NCBI RefSeq assembly: GCF_011074795.1
Contig: NZ_JAAMPF010000029.1
Span: forward strand, 62,001-126,000
DNA: 64,000 nucleotides
Direction of reading: 5' to 3'
DNA from: Marinobacter salicampi
GTDB lineage: Bacteria > Pseudomonadota > Gammaproteobacteria > Pseudomonadales > Oleiphilaceae
In this document: positions 35,986 through 45,932 of the stretch, piece by piece
How the letters are laid out: every line of letters begins with the position of its first letter
Numbering within the stretch: position 1 is the first letter of the stretch
Program-made: the position numbers and the translations under genes
The notes under the pieces: generated by a model
Told to the model about the DNA's origin: nothing
The model's database searches: none
Seen by the model: the letters and a program-made list of their open reading frames with translations, nothing else

Positions 35986-37446
35986 ATGGCCAGGGCTCAG
36001 ATTCTTATCGTTGAAGACGACCGCGACCTGCGGGATGCATTGGTGACGACCCTGGAGCTGGCCAAGTTCCGTGTTTGCGAAGCCGACTGCGCCGAGCAGG
36101 CCCTGGTTCGCCTTGCAGAAACACCGGTGGATATGGTGGTCAGCGACGTCAACATGCCTGGAATGTCTGGCCATGAACTTCTGGCAGAGGTACAGAAGCA
36201 TTATCCGGGTCTGCCGATGATGCTGATTACCGCCTACGGCCAGATCAACCAGGCTGTTTCGGCCATGCAGGCCGGGGCGACCGACTACCTGGTCAAGCCT
36301 TTTGAGCCCGAAGTGCTGGTGGAGGCGGTCAGCCGCGTCACCGGCAGTGACCGCCAAAGCAAAGCCGATGTCCCGGTTGCCGAGGATCCCATCAGTCAGC
36401 GCATGTTCCAGCTCGCCCGTAAGGTCGCTGGAAGTGACTCCACCGTGATGATTTCAGGGGAAAGCGGAACCGGCAAGGAGGTGCTTGCCCGCTATATCCA
36501 CCAGCATTCACCTAGGGCGGAGCAGCCTTTTATCGCTATCAACTGTGCCGCTATTCCGGAGAACATGCTGGAAGCGATTCTGTTCGGCCATGAGAAGGGT
36601 GCATTCACAGGCGCCCATGCGTCTTCGCCCGGTAAATTCGAGCAGGCAAACGGAGGTACTATCCTGCTGGATGAAATCTCGGAAATGGACCTCAGTCTGC
36701 AGTCCAAGCTTCTGCGGGTTCTGCAGGAACGTGAAGTGGAGAGAGTCGGCGGCCGCAAGACCATCAAGCTGGACGTGCGGGTTCTGGCAACCACCAACCG
36801 CGACCTTGCCGAGTACGTACAGGAGGGCAAGTTCCGGGAAGACCTTTACTATCGCCTGAGCGTCTTTCCCATGCAGTGGCGTCCTTTACGCGAGCGCCCC
36901 TTGGACATACTGCCCCTGGCTAACGCACTGCTTAGACAGCATTGTCGCAAGATGAAGCTCACCGGCGTCGCCCTGGGTGTCGATGCCAAGGCCGCCATGA
37001 AGGCCCATGCCTGGCCCGGCAATGTACGGGAGCTGGACAATGCCATCCAGCGCGCCCTGGTACTGCACCAGGGCCAGACAATTCAGGCTGAAGATCTTTG
37101 TCTGGAAGTGGGGATCTCAGGGCTCACCGTAAAGCGGGAGTCCCAGCTTCAGCCAGGTCTTGCTCAGATCCCGCAGACACCCCAGGTTCAGGAAACCGCG
37201 GATTTAATGGACGCCAGTTCTATGGCAGCGGTGGCTGAAGAGCCGGGCAGGGAAGACTCGTCTTCCCTTGGCGATGACCTGCGTCAACAGGAGTTCCGGA
37301 TCATTATCGATACGCTGCGCAATGAGCGTGGGCGTCGCAACCGGGCGGCAGAAAAGCTCGGCATAAGCCCACGCACCCTCAGATACAAGCTGGCCCAGAT
37401 GCGTGACTTCGGCATCGACCCCGACCGGGAACTGGCCATGGCCTGA
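35986..37446 (+). CDS. fleR: Sigma-54 response regulator FleR
   Basis: 486 residues from the ATG at 35986 (GTGGAG six bases upstream). The receiver domain has the acidic pair at residues 11-12 and phospho-acceptor Asp54 (VVSDVNMPG). The AAA+ domain shows Walker A GESGTGKE and GAFTGA, and the C-terminus has a Fis helix-turn-helix (RAAEKLGISPRTLRYKL). With sigma-54 it turns on class III genes such as fliE, fliK and fliL operons. A strong terminator follows. Confidence 0.95.
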   Translation: MARAQILIVEDDRDLRDALVTTLELAKFRVCEADCAEQALVRLAETPVDMVVSDVNMPGMSGHELLAEVQKHYPGLPMMLITAYGQINQAVSAMQAGATDYLVKPFEPEVLVEAVSRVTGSDRQSKADVPVAEDPISQRMFQLARKVAGSDSTVMISGESGTGKEVLARYIHQHSPRAEQPFIAINCAAIPENMLEAILFGHEKGAFTGAHASSPGKFEQANGGTILLDEISEMDLSLQSKLLRVLQEREVERVGGRKTIKLDVRVLATTNRDLAEYVQEGKFREDLYYRLSVFPMQWRPLRERPLDILPLANALLRQHCRKMKLTGVALGVDAKAAMKAHAWPGNVRELDNAIQRALVLHQGQTIQAEDLCLEVGISGLTVKRESQLQPGLAQIPQTPQVQETADLMDASSMAAVAEEPGREDSSSLGDDLRQQEFRIIIDTLRNERGRRNRAAEKLGISPRTLRYKLAQMRDFGIDPDRELAMA

Positions 37447-37483
37447 AGGCCCCGCTCCGGCAGACCCTGCGTTACTCCTTTCT

Positions 37484-37507
37484 GCGGCACCGTGTGCCGC
37501 TTTTTTT
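37484..37507 (+). terminator. Rho-independent terminator of fleSR
   Basis: GCGGCAC (37484-37490) and GTGCCGC (37494-37500) form a perfect 7-bp GC-rich stem with a CGT loop, followed by seven T. It ends the fleSR operon before the fliE promoter. Confidence 0.92.
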
Positions 37508-37600
37508 GGCCTGCGCTGTGGCGTCAAGACTTCGCCGCGGGCCGATTCCCTGATCTCTTTTATATACATAACTAACTGTATTGTAATAATAAAAACAATA

Positions 37601-37616
37601 TGGCCGCGATATTGCT
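37601..37616 (+). promoter_or_regulatory. Sigma-54 promoter of the fliE operon
   Basis: TGGCCGCGATATTGCT fits TGGC-N8-TTGC with GG and GC ten bases apart. It lies 70 bp before the fliE ATG. Confidence 0.85.
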
Positions 37617-37685
37617 TTAACCTTGTCAAGAGTCACTGAATTGAACCGGGCCCAGATTGCCCCTGGCCTGACGGGGAGAAGAAAC

Positions 37686-38054
37686 ATGGTCGAACGTGCC
37701 GATATAAACAGCGTACTTTCCGATATCCGCTCATTGCGTTCGCAGATGATGCAGAACCAGCGTGTTGAGCAGGAAAACAAGATTCCTGGCCAGCTCGACA
37801 AGCTTGCCCGCACCGACCAGGTACAGAAGACTCCGGGCTTCAGCGATATGTTGAGCCAGGCGGTTGGTAAGGTGAATGATCTTCAGCAGACTGCCGGCGA
37901 TATGCGTACCGCCTACGAAACTGGTGATCCGACCATGGATCTTGCCCGCGTGATGATTGCATCACAAAAAGCCTCAGTGTCTTTCGAAGCTCTTACCCAG
38001 GTCCGTAACCGGGTTGTAAGAGCCTATGAAGACGTTATGAACATGCCGGTTTAA
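37686..38054 (+). CDS. fliE: Flagellar basal-body protein FliE
   Basis: 122 residues from the ATG at 37686, with GGGGAGAAG just upstream; the frame is open further up but through the promoter. The C-terminal half is conserved: [21 protein letters not shown]-type helix and [12 protein letters not shown] end. FliE joins the MS ring to the rod in the periplasm and is exported by the flagellar system. It heads fliEFGHIJ. Confidence 0.95.
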   Translation: MVERADINSVLSDIRSLRSQMMQNQRVEQENKIPGQLDKLARTDQVQKTPGFSDMLSQAVGKVNDLQQTAGDMRTAYETGDPTMDLARVMIASQKASVSFEALTQVRNRVVRAYEDVMNMPV

Positions 38055-38069
38055 CCGCGGAGCTGAACC

Positions 38070-39773
38070 ATGGCCAGTGTACCTGCCCAGACCATACCCA
38101 ACCGGCCCGATGACAGCGATCCCGGTGGCCTTGAAGGCCGTAGCGAGCTGCTGTTCGGCTTTAACCGGCTGACCCTGTTGCGCCAGATCGGTCTGATGGT
38201 GGGCCTTGCAGCGAGTGTGGCCCTGGGCGTGGCCGTTGTGCTGTGGGCCCAGGAGCCCAACTACCAGCCGGTGGTCGGGGACCTGTCCAGCTATAACCCC
38301 CAGGACGTCACCGCGATTCTGGATCAGAGCGGTATCGAGTACCGTATTGAACCCCGTACCGGGGCCTTGCTGGTGCCCTCGGAGTCGGTCTATGACGCCC
38401 GTCTGAAGCTCGCGGCCCAGGGTGTCACTGACCAGAAAACCATGGGCTATGAGATTATGGACCAGGAGCGGGGTCTGGGTACCTCCCAGTTTATGGAGAA
38501 CATAACCTACCGCCGAGGCCTCGAAGGTGAATTGGCCCGCACCATCAGTAGCATGAGCAACGTTAAGGGCGCTCGTATCCACCTTGCGATTCCCAAGCAG
38601 ACGGTTTTCGTCCGCGACACCCGTACGCCTACAGCCTCGGTATTCCTTGAGGTTTTTGCCGGCCGCCGTCTGGCCGAAGAACAAATTGCAGCCATTACCA
38701 ACCTGGTTGCGGGCAGCATCCCTGGCTTGCGCAAGGAGCAGGTCACCATTGTGGACCAGAGTGGTCATCTACTGAGCTCTCGCGATGGTGAGGGCTCCGA
38801 GCGTTGGCGCATGCAGGACCAGTACGACTACAATTCCCGGGTCGAAGAGCGCCTGACGCGGCGGATTTCACAGCTTATCGACCCTATCATCGGTGGCGGC
38901 CGCTTTCGGGCCGAGGTCACTGCCGATCTCAACTTCTCATCCGTCGAGCAGGCGGAAGAGTTGTTCAACCCCGGCCAGCAGGCGGTACGCAGCGAACGGG
39001 AAATGAGTGAGCAACGCATTTCCGGCGGTTTGGGCGGTATCCCGGGTGCCCTCTCCAATCAGCCTCCGGCGGCGGCAGTTGCGCCGGAGCAGGCAGTGCC
39101 AGGGGCTGAGGCGGACGAAGAAGCACCGCCACCACCAGTGGACGTCCGACGCGAATCAACCCGTAATTACGAAATGGACCGTACTGTCAGCTACGTGCGC
39201 CAGGAGCAGGGCAAGATTGAGCGACTGACCGTGGCTGTAGCAGTGGACGATATGCGTGTGGTGGATCCCCAGACCGGCGAAGTCAGCTTCGAGCCTTGGC
39301 CCGAAGCTGAGTTGCAGCGCCTGACCATGCTTGTGCAGGATGCGGTAGGCTATTCGGCCGCCCGTGGCGACAGTGTCACCCTCATGAACACCGCCTTTGC
39401 CAGTGAAGAAACCTTGGCCTATGAAGCGCCTGCGTTCTGGGAGCAGCCGTGGTTCTGGGAGCTGATGAAACAGGTCCTGGCGGGACTGGTAATCCTGGTG
39501 CTGGTGCTGGGGCTGCTGCGGCCGACATTAAAAAACCTGGCAGGAAATGCCCGTCGTGAGCGGGATGATGCTGACGGCGACGCCTATGACAGCCTTGAAG
39601 GTCTTGATGGCGATGAGGCGCTCAAGAACGCTATCGGCGGCACCAATGAACTGCTTTTGCCAGGGGCCACGGACAGCTATGATAGACACCTGAATGCTTT
39701 GAAAGGCCTGATTGCCGAGGACCCGGCCCGGGTTGCCCAGGTAATGCGCCAGTGGGTAAATGTCGATGACTGA
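38070..39773 (+). CDS. fliF: Flagellar MS-ring protein FliF
   Basis: 567 residues. Two membrane helices (about residues 36-54 and 465-485) flank the large periplasmic ring-building domains (YscJ-like, VKGARIHLAIPKQTVF; LVAGSIPGLRKEQVTIVD). The acidic C-terminal tail after the second helix binds FliG. FliF builds the MS ring in the inner membrane around the export gate. The insert at about residues 315-370 rich in Pro/Ala/Glu is typical for this variable region. Its end overlaps the fliG start. Confidence 0.95.
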   Translation: MASVPAQTIPNRPDDSDPGGLEGRSELLFGFNRLTLLRQIGLMVGLAASVALGVAVVLWAQEPNYQPVVGDLSSYNPQDVTAILDQSGIEYRIEPRTGALLVPSESVYDARLKLAAQGVTDQKTMGYEIMDQERGLGTSQFMENITYRRGLEGELARTISSMSNVKGARIHLAIPKQTVFVRDTRTPTASVFLEVFAGRRLAEEQIAAITNLVAGSIPGLRKEQVTIVDQSGHLLSSRDGEGSERWRMQDQYDYNSRVEERLTRRISQLIDPIIGGGRFRAEVTADLNFSSVEQAEELFNPGQQAVRSEREMSEQRISGGLGGIPGALSNQPPAAAVAPEQAVPGAEADEEAPPPPVDVRRESTRNYEMDRTVSYVRQEQGKIERLTVAVAVDDMRVVDPQTGEVSFEPWPEAELQRLTMLVQDAVGYSAARGDSVTLMNTAFASEETLAYEAPAFWEQPWFWELMKQVLAGLVILVLVLGLLRPTLKNLAGNARRERDDADGDAYDSLEGLDGDEALKNAIGGTNELLLPGATDSYDRHLNALKGLIAEDPARVAQVMRQWVNVDD

Positions 39774-40812
39774 CGAATTAATGCCTCAGCAACAGGCTGA
39801 AGCCCCGAAGAAGATGCGGCGCAAGATTCCGCGGGTGGAACAGGCGGCCATCCTCCTGATGTCCCTCGGCGAATCCGATGCGGCCCAGATCCTCAAACAC
39901 ATGGGCCCCAAGGAAGTGCAGCGCGTGGGCGTCGCCATGGCCCAGATGAAGGACGTTAGCAAAGACGACGTGACCTATGTCATGGACCAGTTCGTGGAGG
40001 CCGTTGGGGGCCAGACCGGTCTGGGCGTCGGCAATGACGAATACATCCGTGCCATGCTGACCCAGGCCCTGGGCGACGACAAGGCAGCCAGTCTCATAGA
40101 CCGAATCCTCATCGGCGGCAATACCACCGGCCTGGACACCCTCAAATGGATGGAGCCTCGGGCCGTAGGCGATATTATCCGTTACGAGCACCCGCAGATT
40201 CAGGCCATTGTCATTTCCTATCTCGACCCTGATCAGGCGGCTGAGATTCTCGGCACGCTGGATGAAAAGGTCCGGCTAGACGTCATGATGCGGGTAGCCT
40301 CGCTGGAAAGTATCCAGCCCCAGGCCCTGCAAGAACTGAATGATATTCTTGAAAAACAGTTCTCCGGTGGCTCTGCCGCGCAGACCAGTCGTATCGGTGG
40401 CATCAAGCGGGCAGCGGACATCATGAACTTCATGGACCGCAGCATCGAAGGCAGTCTGCTGGATTCCATCAAGGACATGGACCCGGATCTGGCGACCACC
40501 ATCGAGGACCTGATGTTTGTGTTCGATAACCTCAAGGACATCGATGACCGTGGCATTCAGGCCCTGTTGCGGGAAGTGTCGTCCGACGTGCTGGTCGTCG
40601 CCCTCAAGGGGTCTGATGAAGGCGTCAAGGAGAAGATCTTCCGCAATATGTCCAAACGTGCGGGCGAATTGCTGCAGGACGATCTGGAAGCCAAGGGGCC
40701 GGTTCGTGTCAGCGAAGTGGAATCTGCCCAGAAAGACATTATCACCATTGCCCGACGCATGGCCGAGGCGGGTGAGATCACCCTCGGCGGCGCCGGCGAA
40801 GAAATGATGTAA
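39760..40812 (+). CDS. fliG: Flagellar rotor protein FliG
   Basis: 350 residues; ATGs at 39760 and 39766 are both possible and both overlap the end of fliF. N-terminal (MS-ring contact), middle (FliM contact, with the EHPQ motif at YEHPQIQAIV) and C-terminal (torque) domains are all present; the torque helix reads VLVVALKGSDEGVKEKIFRNMSKR with the charged residues that face the stator. It couples stator motion to rotor turning and sets the rotation direction. Confidence 0.96.
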   Translation: MSMTDELMPQQQAEAPKKMRRKIPRVEQAAILLMSLGESDAAQILKHMGPKEVQRVGVAMAQMKDVSKDDVTYVMDQFVEAVGGQTGLGVGNDEYIRAMLTQALGDDKAASLIDRILIGGNTTGLDTLKWMEPRAVGDIIRYEHPQIQAIVISYLDPDQAAEILGTLDEKVRLDVMMRVASLESIQPQALQELNDILEKQFSGGSAAQTSRIGGIKRAADIMNFMDRSIEGSLLDSIKDMDPDLATTIEDLMFVFDNLKDIDDRGIQALLREVSSDVLVVALKGSDEGVKEKIFRNMSKRAGELLQDDLEAKGPVRVSEVESAQKDIITIARRMAEAGEITLGGAGEEMM

Positions 40813-41858
40813 TGAAAGACCGCCGCACGCTCGATCGTATCCCCTCTGAGAACCTGACCGCCTACGAGCGCTGGGAGTTGCCCCTGCTGGACCAGCAGGG
40901 CAACGAAGTGGCCCGGGAAGAGGAGCGGGACGTCAAGCCGTTGACTGCCGCAGACATTGAGGAGATTCGTCAGGCCGCCTATGAAGATGGCCGCATGGAA
41001 GGGCATGCGGTCGGCTTGAAGGCGGGCACCGAAGAAGGCCGTGAAGCCGGCCACCGGGAAGGTTTCGAAGCCGGCAGGACCGAAGGCCTGGACGTGGGCC
41101 GCACGGAAGCGATGGAGGCCACGCAGGCCGATGTAGACGCCGGCCTTGAGCGTCTTCAAAGCGTTATGGCAGCGCTGCTGGATCCCATTGCCCGCCATGA
41201 GGATGAGATTGAAACGGCCCTGTTCAACCTGACAACCGTGCTGTCCCGTGCCGTGGTCTACCGGGAGCTGCAAATGGATTCTTCCCATATCCGTGCCGTG
41301 GTCAGGCAGGCGATGGCCAGCCTGCCGTCCACCCAGGAGAATGTAAAGGTGCGGGTTCACCCGGCAGATGCAGAGTGGGTGAGGGAGGTAGCCGCCCGGT
41401 TTGAGGTCGAGACCGCTGTTGTGGAAGACGAAGCCATTCTCAAAGGGGGCTGCAAGGTGGAGACCCGCCATAGTCTGGTGGACTTTACCGTTGAAAAACG
41501 CTTTCAGAAGGCTGTTCAGGGCATCCTTGACCAGCAACTGTCCAGCGATTCACCGGGGGATCGGGCAGAGCTCGGCGCCCTGATGGATGATTTGACCGAC
41601 TACCACGGCGATGTGCTGGAGACGTCCTTGCCGGAGCAAACCGCAAGCCCTGAAGATTTATCGGCCCAGGCCACCGGTACCGAGAATGAATCCGATTCAC
41701 CGCAGAAGGCCTCCGCCAGCGAGCACGACAGTGCGTCCATGGCTGGTCAGCAGGATAGCGACGTGGATGCGGCGGACCATGGCAGTTACGGTGACGCCAT
41801 GAACAGCCACGAAACGAATGGCCAGGAGGATGCGCCCGATGACAAGTCCTCTGGCTGA
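40812..41858 (+). CDS. fliH: Flagellar export regulator FliH with long acidic C-terminal tail
   Basis: 348 residues, longer than usual (Pseudomonas FliH is about 270). It has an N-terminal Trp-containing FliN/FlhA-binding region, ten glycines exactly four residues apart (60 to 96), and the conserved C-terminal FliI-binding domain to about residue 243. About 100 more residues follow, rich in Ser, Asp, Glu, Gln and Thr and probably disordered. FliH holds FliI in check and links it to FliN at the C ring. It starts with a TAATG overlap after fliG and its end overlaps fliI. Confidence 0.92.
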   Translation: MKDRRTLDRIPSENLTAYERWELPLLDQQGNEVAREEERDVKPLTAADIEEIRQAAYEDGRMEGHAVGLKAGTEEGREAGHREGFEAGRTEGLDVGRTEAMEATQADVDAGLERLQSVMAALLDPIARHEDEIETALFNLTTVLSRAVVYRELQMDSSHIRAVVRQAMASLPSTQENVKVRVHPADAEWVREVAARFEVETAVVEDEAILKGGCKVETRHSLVDFTVEKRFQKAVQGILDQQLSSDSPGDRAELGALMDDLTDYHGDVLETSLPEQTASPEDLSAQATGTENESDSPQKASASEHDSASMAGQQDSDVDAADHGSYGDAMNSHETNGQEDAPDDKSSG

Positions 41859-43197
41859 CCGCCTGAACCGATTCCAGGATTACCTTCCACCTCAATTGGA
41901 GCCTGAACTGTCAGGACGCCTGACCCGCATGGTGGGCCTGACTCTTGAGTGCGTTGGTTGCCCCATGGTGGTCGGCGACCGCTGTCTGATCCAGGGGCAG
42001 GGCGTTGGCACGGTTGAGGCGGAGGTGGTCGGCTTTGAGGACGAGCGGGTCTACCTCATGCCGTTGACTGCAATTGAGGGTCTGCGGCCCGGCGCACGAG
42101 TGGTACCCCTCGCTGCAGCCAGCCGCGTACCCGTAGGCCCGGAACTTCTTGGCCGGGTCGTTAATGGTACCGGGGAGCCGCTGGACAACCTCGGCCCCCT
42201 GCGCACCGCCACCCAGGTTCCCCTGGCTGGCACCATCATCAACCCTCTCCACAGGGCCCCTGTTCGCCAGTCCATGGATGTGGGTATCAGGGCCATTAAC
42301 TCGCTGCTTACGGTTGGCCAGGGCCAGCGTCTCGGGCTGTTCGCCGGCAGCGGCGTCGGCAAGAGCATGTTGCTGGGCATGATGACCCGGTTCACCGATG
42401 CGGATATTACCGTAGTCGGGCTTATTGGTGAGCGGGGCCGTGAGGTCAAGGAATTCATCGAGGATATCCTCGGCGATGAAGGCCTGGCGCGATCCGTGGT
42501 GGTTGCCTCACCGGCGGACGATTCGCCACTCATGAGATTGCGGGCAGCCATGCTAACCACCCGCATTGCCGAACACTTTCGGGATCAGGGCAAGCGGGTG
42601 CTGCTACTCATGGATTCCCTGACCCGCTATGCCCAGGCCCAGCGGGAAATTGCTCTGGCGGTGGGTGAGCCACCGGCCACCAAGGGTTATCCCCCGTCGG
42701 TATTCGCCAAGTTACCGCAACTGGTTGAGCGGACTGGCAATGCCAAACCCGGCGGCGGTTCGATAACAGCCTTCTATACGGTTCTGACCGAGGGGGACGA
42801 TCAGCAGGACCCCATTGCCGACGCTGCCCGTGCCATCCTCGATGGTCATATCGTGTTATCCCGCCGCCTGGCCGAAGAGGGCCATTACCCTGCCATCGAC
42901 GTGGAAGCATCCGTAAGCCGGGTGATGCCCCAGGTTACCGACCCGGCGCATTTCGCCCAGGCCCAGCGATTCAAACAGGTTTATGCTCGCTACCAGCAGG
43001 CCCGGGACCTGATCAGTGTCGGCGCCTACGTCAAAGGCTCGGACCCGGAGACGGACTTTGCCATAGAACACATCAACAATATGCGGGCGTTCCTGCGTCA
43101 GGACCTGGGCAAGAGTTCGCCATTTTCAGAAAGCATCGAGCAGCTTTTCACTGCGGTACCTGAGCGCCGGCAGGCCCGCCGGGGAGCGTCTGAGTAA
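41839..43197 (+). CDS. fliI: Flagellum-specific ATPase FliI
   Basis: 452 residues from the ATG at 41839, chosen because AGGAGG is nine bases upstream; two earlier in-frame ATGs are too close to or before that site. It has the F1-beta-like core: Walker A GSGVGKS, Walker [13 protein letters not shown] and [11 protein letters not shown]. It hydrolyses ATP to free export substrates from chaperones at the gate. It overlaps fliH by 20 bases and fliJ by one. Confidence 0.96.
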   Translation: MTSPLADRLNRFQDYLPPQLEPELSGRLTRMVGLTLECVGCPMVVGDRCLIQGQGVGTVEAEVVGFEDERVYLMPLTAIEGLRPGARVVPLAAASRVPVGPELLGRVVNGTGEPLDNLGPLRTATQVPLAGTIINPLHRAPVRQSMDVGIRAINSLLTVGQGQRLGLFAGSGVGKSMLLGMMTRFTDADITVVGLIGERGREVKEFIEDILGDEGLARSVVVASPADDSPLMRLRAAMLTTRIAEHFRDQGKRVLLLMDSLTRYAQAQREIALAVGEPPATKGYPPSVFAKLPQLVERTGNAKPGGGSITAFYTVLTEGDDQQDPIADAARAILDGHIVLSRRLAEEGHYPAIDVEASVSRVMPQVTDPAHFAQAQRFKQVYARYQQARDLISVGAYVKGSDPETDFAIEHINNMRAFLRQDLGKSSPFSESIEQLFTAVPERRQARRGASE

Positions 43198-43640
43198 TGC
43201 TGCGCTCAGCGCGTCTTGAAGTGGTTCTTGCCCTTGAGAAACGCCGGGAGCAGGCGGCTCTTGAGGTCATGACCCAGGCGCGTGAAAAGTGGGCACAACA
43301 GCAGCAGCGGCTGCAGGAACTGCGGGAATACCATGCCGATTACCGGGTACAGATGCGCAACAGTCAGCAGGGCGTGGTGTCGGTAAACAAGCTGCAGGGA
43401 TGGCAGGCATTCATCGCACAGCTCGATCAGGTCATTGCCCAGCAGGAAAAGCAGACAACCAAAGCCCAGGAGCACTTCGATACCGCCCGACTGGCCTGGC
43501 AGGAGGCCTACGAAAGGCGACGGGGCATGGCTCGCCACATCGACGCCTGCCGTGCCGAGGAGCGGCGCAACCAGGACATCCGGGAACAGAAACAGCAGGA
43601 CGAGGCCTCGGGCAGGGCATTTGCCCGTCGCAGAAGCTGA
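43197..43640 (+). CDS. fliJ: Flagellar export chaperone FliJ
   Basis: 147 residues, nearly all one antiparallel coiled coil rich in Gln, Glu and Arg, as in FliJ. It starts with a TAATG overlap after fliI. FliJ sits in the FliI ring like the gamma stalk of F1-ATPase and contacts FlhA to open the gate. It closes the fliEFGHIJ run. Confidence 0.93.
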   Translation: MLRSARLEVVLALEKRREQAALEVMTQAREKWAQQQQRLQELREYHADYRVQMRNSQQGVVSVNKLQGWQAFIAQLDQVIAQQEKQTTKAQEHFDTARLAWQEAYERRRGMARHIDACRAEERRNQDIREQKQQDEASGRAFARRRS

Positions 43641-43778
43641 TGGGCTGCCCGGCCGAGGCCAAAAGTATACCCCGGCGATGAAAAAGCGGATGCAAATTGC
43701 CCCTGCTCAGCTATCCTCTACGGGAGAAAGTTAACCCGCCTTGCAGTAGTCTGCTCAAAGATCCATGGAGGACGCCGT

Positions 43779-44084
43779 ATGGCAATCCAGACGCGACGAA
43801 GCGATGACGGTCGCACCCTGACTATCAAGATCGACGGTCGATTCGATTTCAGCACCCACCAATCGTTTCGTGACGCCTACGAGCACGGGGACCAGAAGGT
43901 CAGCGATTATGTGATCGACATGTCGGACACCACCTACCTCGACAGCTCCGCCCTCGGCATGCTGTTGCTGCTACGGGACTATGCCGGTGGCGACGCCGCT
44001 AATATCCGCATTGAAAACTGTAACAGTGATGTTCGTCGCATCCTGACCATATCCAATTTTGAGCAGCTGTTTTCCATCCGCTAG
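43779..44084 (+). CDS. STAS-domain anti-sigma-factor antagonist, HsbA-like
   Basis: 101 residues, a single STAS domain. The phospho-site loop reads YLDSSALGML, with Ser56 at the position of the phosphorylated serine in SpoIIAA-type proteins and in HsbA of Pseudomonas. GGAGG is seven bases before the ATG. In Pseudomonas HsbA binds FlgM or a diguanylate cyclase depending on phosphorylation and so links flagella and biofilm. The next gene encodes a phosphatase/kinase of the matching type, so the pair is a partner-switch module. Confidence 0.9.
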   Translation: MAIQTRRSDDGRTLTIKIDGRFDFSTHQSFRDAYEHGDQKVSDYVIDMSDTTYLDSSALGMLLLLRDYAGGDAANIRIENCNSDVRRILTISNFEQLFSIR

Positions 44085-44123
44085 GGCAAGGAAAACAGTT
44101 GCGTTGAGCCTGGAGGACATGCC

Positions 44124-45884
44124 TTGGAAGAAGCGCTCGTCGAGCATGGGGCGCTGTGCGTCCTCATTGCAGATGACAGTGACAGCGACCGGATGATCCT
44201 CAAGACCCTGGTCACGAGACAGGGCCATGACGTCATTGTGGCGACTGACGGCTTCGAAGCGGTAGAACAGTTTCGGGCCCACAGACCCCAGATCGTTCTG
44301 TTGGATGTAATGATGCCCCGTATGGACGGTATGGAAGCTGCCAGACAGATCAAGGCTCTGGCCGGCGAGACCCTGGTGCCGATCATATTTCTGACTTCCC
44401 TGTCAGATGCCGACGCACTGGCCCGATGTCTTGAGTCCGGCGGCGATGACTTTCTTTCCAAACCCTATAACCGGGTCATTATTGAAGCCAAGATCAACGC
44501 CTTCAACCGGATGCGATTGATGCACAGGACGCTGACTCAGCAGAGGGATCTCATCCACGCCCGCAATCGGCAGTTGCTCAACGAACAGGAAGTTGCCAAG
44601 CGGGTTTTTGACAACGTGGCCCATACCGGTTGCCTGGACGCCAGCAATATCCGCTACCACGCCTCGCCCCAGTCCATCTTCAACGGCGATATTCTGTTCG
44701 CCTGCCCCAGACCATCAGGCGGAATGCACATCCTGATTGGTGATTTCACTGGCCATGGTTTGCCGGCAGCCATCGGGGCAATGCCCGTTGCTGAAATCTT
44801 CTATGGCATGACCAGCAAGGGCTTCAGTTGTGAGGATGTGCTCAGAGAGATTAACCAGAAGCTCAAGCGGATTCTTTCGGTCGGCATGTTCTGTTGCGCG
44901 GTCTTTATCGACGCCGATTTCCATCTCAATCATGTGCGGGTCTGGAACGGGGGCTTGCCGGATGGCTACCTGATTCGACGGGATGGCCGCCGGATAGCCT
45001 TGCCCTCGGCCCACCTGCCCCTCGGTGTAGTGAGCCCTGAACGCTTTGCAGCGGAGGTGGTTCATCTGCGCACCGAGCCAGGGGATACTCTCCTGATTGC
45101 AACTGACGGTGTCCTGGAAGCCGAGAATGAGTACGGGGAAATGTTCGGTGAAGGTCGCCTGCGCCAGGTTCTGGATAATGTCGACAATGGGCTGGAAGCA
45201 TTCGATGCACTCATGGCGGGCGTTGGAACCTTTACCGGGACACAGCGTGTACAAGATGACCTCACCCTCCTTTCGTTGGTGATGGTGGCGTCGGAACAGC
45301 TGACTGATCTGACCAATGGGCTACCTCAGTCTGCCTTGCACGGCCCGGTCAGTTGGCAGTGCAGCTATGAGGTCAGTGATAAGACTCTGGGTCATTTCAA
45401 TCCGCTTCCGTTGTTACTGCACATCTGTATGGAGGTACCGGGTCTCAGGCGTCGTAGCGGAGAGGTTTACACCCTCCTGTCTGAGTTGTACACGAATGCA
45501 CTGGAGCACGGTATTCTGAAACTTTCGTCGGCCTGGAAGAATTCGCCGGAAGGTTTCGGTCAGTACTACGCTGAAAGGGAGCGACGGCTGGCAGAGGTTG
45601 ACGGTCACTGTATCCGCTTCAGCCTCCGCCACACGGCTACCCCGACCGGGGGCGAGCTCAGGCTAAGTTGCGCGGATACCGGTGATGGCTTCGACCACCA
45701 GATCTGGCATCCGGTAGGAGAAAGATCCGGTGCAGGGCCTGACAGCCCTGATGGGGTGCGTTATGCGGGCCGGGGGCTGGCATTGTTAAGGCGCCTGTGT
45801 GAGTCACTGGAATTCGTAGGGCAGGGAAACGAAGTGGAAGTGGTTTATCGCTGGGATTTTAGTGAGCCCCGGGCTCAGGGTTGA
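44124..45884 (+). CDS. Response regulator with PP2C phosphatase and HATPase domain, HsbR-like
   Basis: 586 residues with a TTG start, chosen because GGAGG lies eight bases upstream and no in-frame ATG is close. Receiver domain (acidic pair Asp17-Asp18, phospho-acceptor Asp61 in VLLDVMMP), then a SpoIIE-type PP2C phosphatase (about residues 190-390; GDFTGHGLPAAIGAMPVAEIF), then a GHKL ATPase domain (ELYTNALEHGIL) that would act as serine kinase. It should set the phosphorylation of the STAS protein encoded just upstream in response to a histidine kinase, perhaps through the Hpt protein encoded downstream. Confidence 0.9.
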   Translation: MEEALVEHGALCVLIADDSDSDRMILKTLVTRQGHDVIVATDGFEAVEQFRAHRPQIVLLDVMMPRMDGMEAARQIKALAGETLVPIIFLTSLSDADALARCLESGGDDFLSKPYNRVIIEAKINAFNRMRLMHRTLTQQRDLIHARNRQLLNEQEVAKRVFDNVAHTGCLDASNIRYHASPQSIFNGDILFACPRPSGGMHILIGDFTGHGLPAAIGAMPVAEIFYGMTSKGFSCEDVLREINQKLKRILSVGMFCCAVFIDADFHLNHVRVWNGGLPDGYLIRRDGRRIALPSAHLPLGVVSPERFAAEVVHLRTEPGDTLLIATDGVLEAENEYGEMFGEGRLRQVLDNVDNGLEAFDALMAGVGTFTGTQRVQDDLTLLSLVMVASEQLTDLTNGLPQSALHGPVSWQCSYEVSDKTLGHFNPLPLLLHICMEVPGLRRRSGEVYTLLSELYTNALEHGILKLSSAWKNSPEGFGQYYAERERRLAEVDGHCIRFSLRHTATPTGGELRLSCADTGDGFDHQIWHPVGERSGAGPDSPDGVRYAGRGLALLRRLCESLEFVGQGNEVEVVYRWDFSEPRAQG

Positions 45885-45932
45885 GCGCGGGAAAGCAGTA
45901 CCATCAGTAGCATGTACAAAGTGGGGTTGGTT

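Noticed and set aside
40557-41537. A 326-codon frame antisense to fliG/fliH
   Set aside because: It is opposite two certain flagellar genes and its composition follows from their codon bias.
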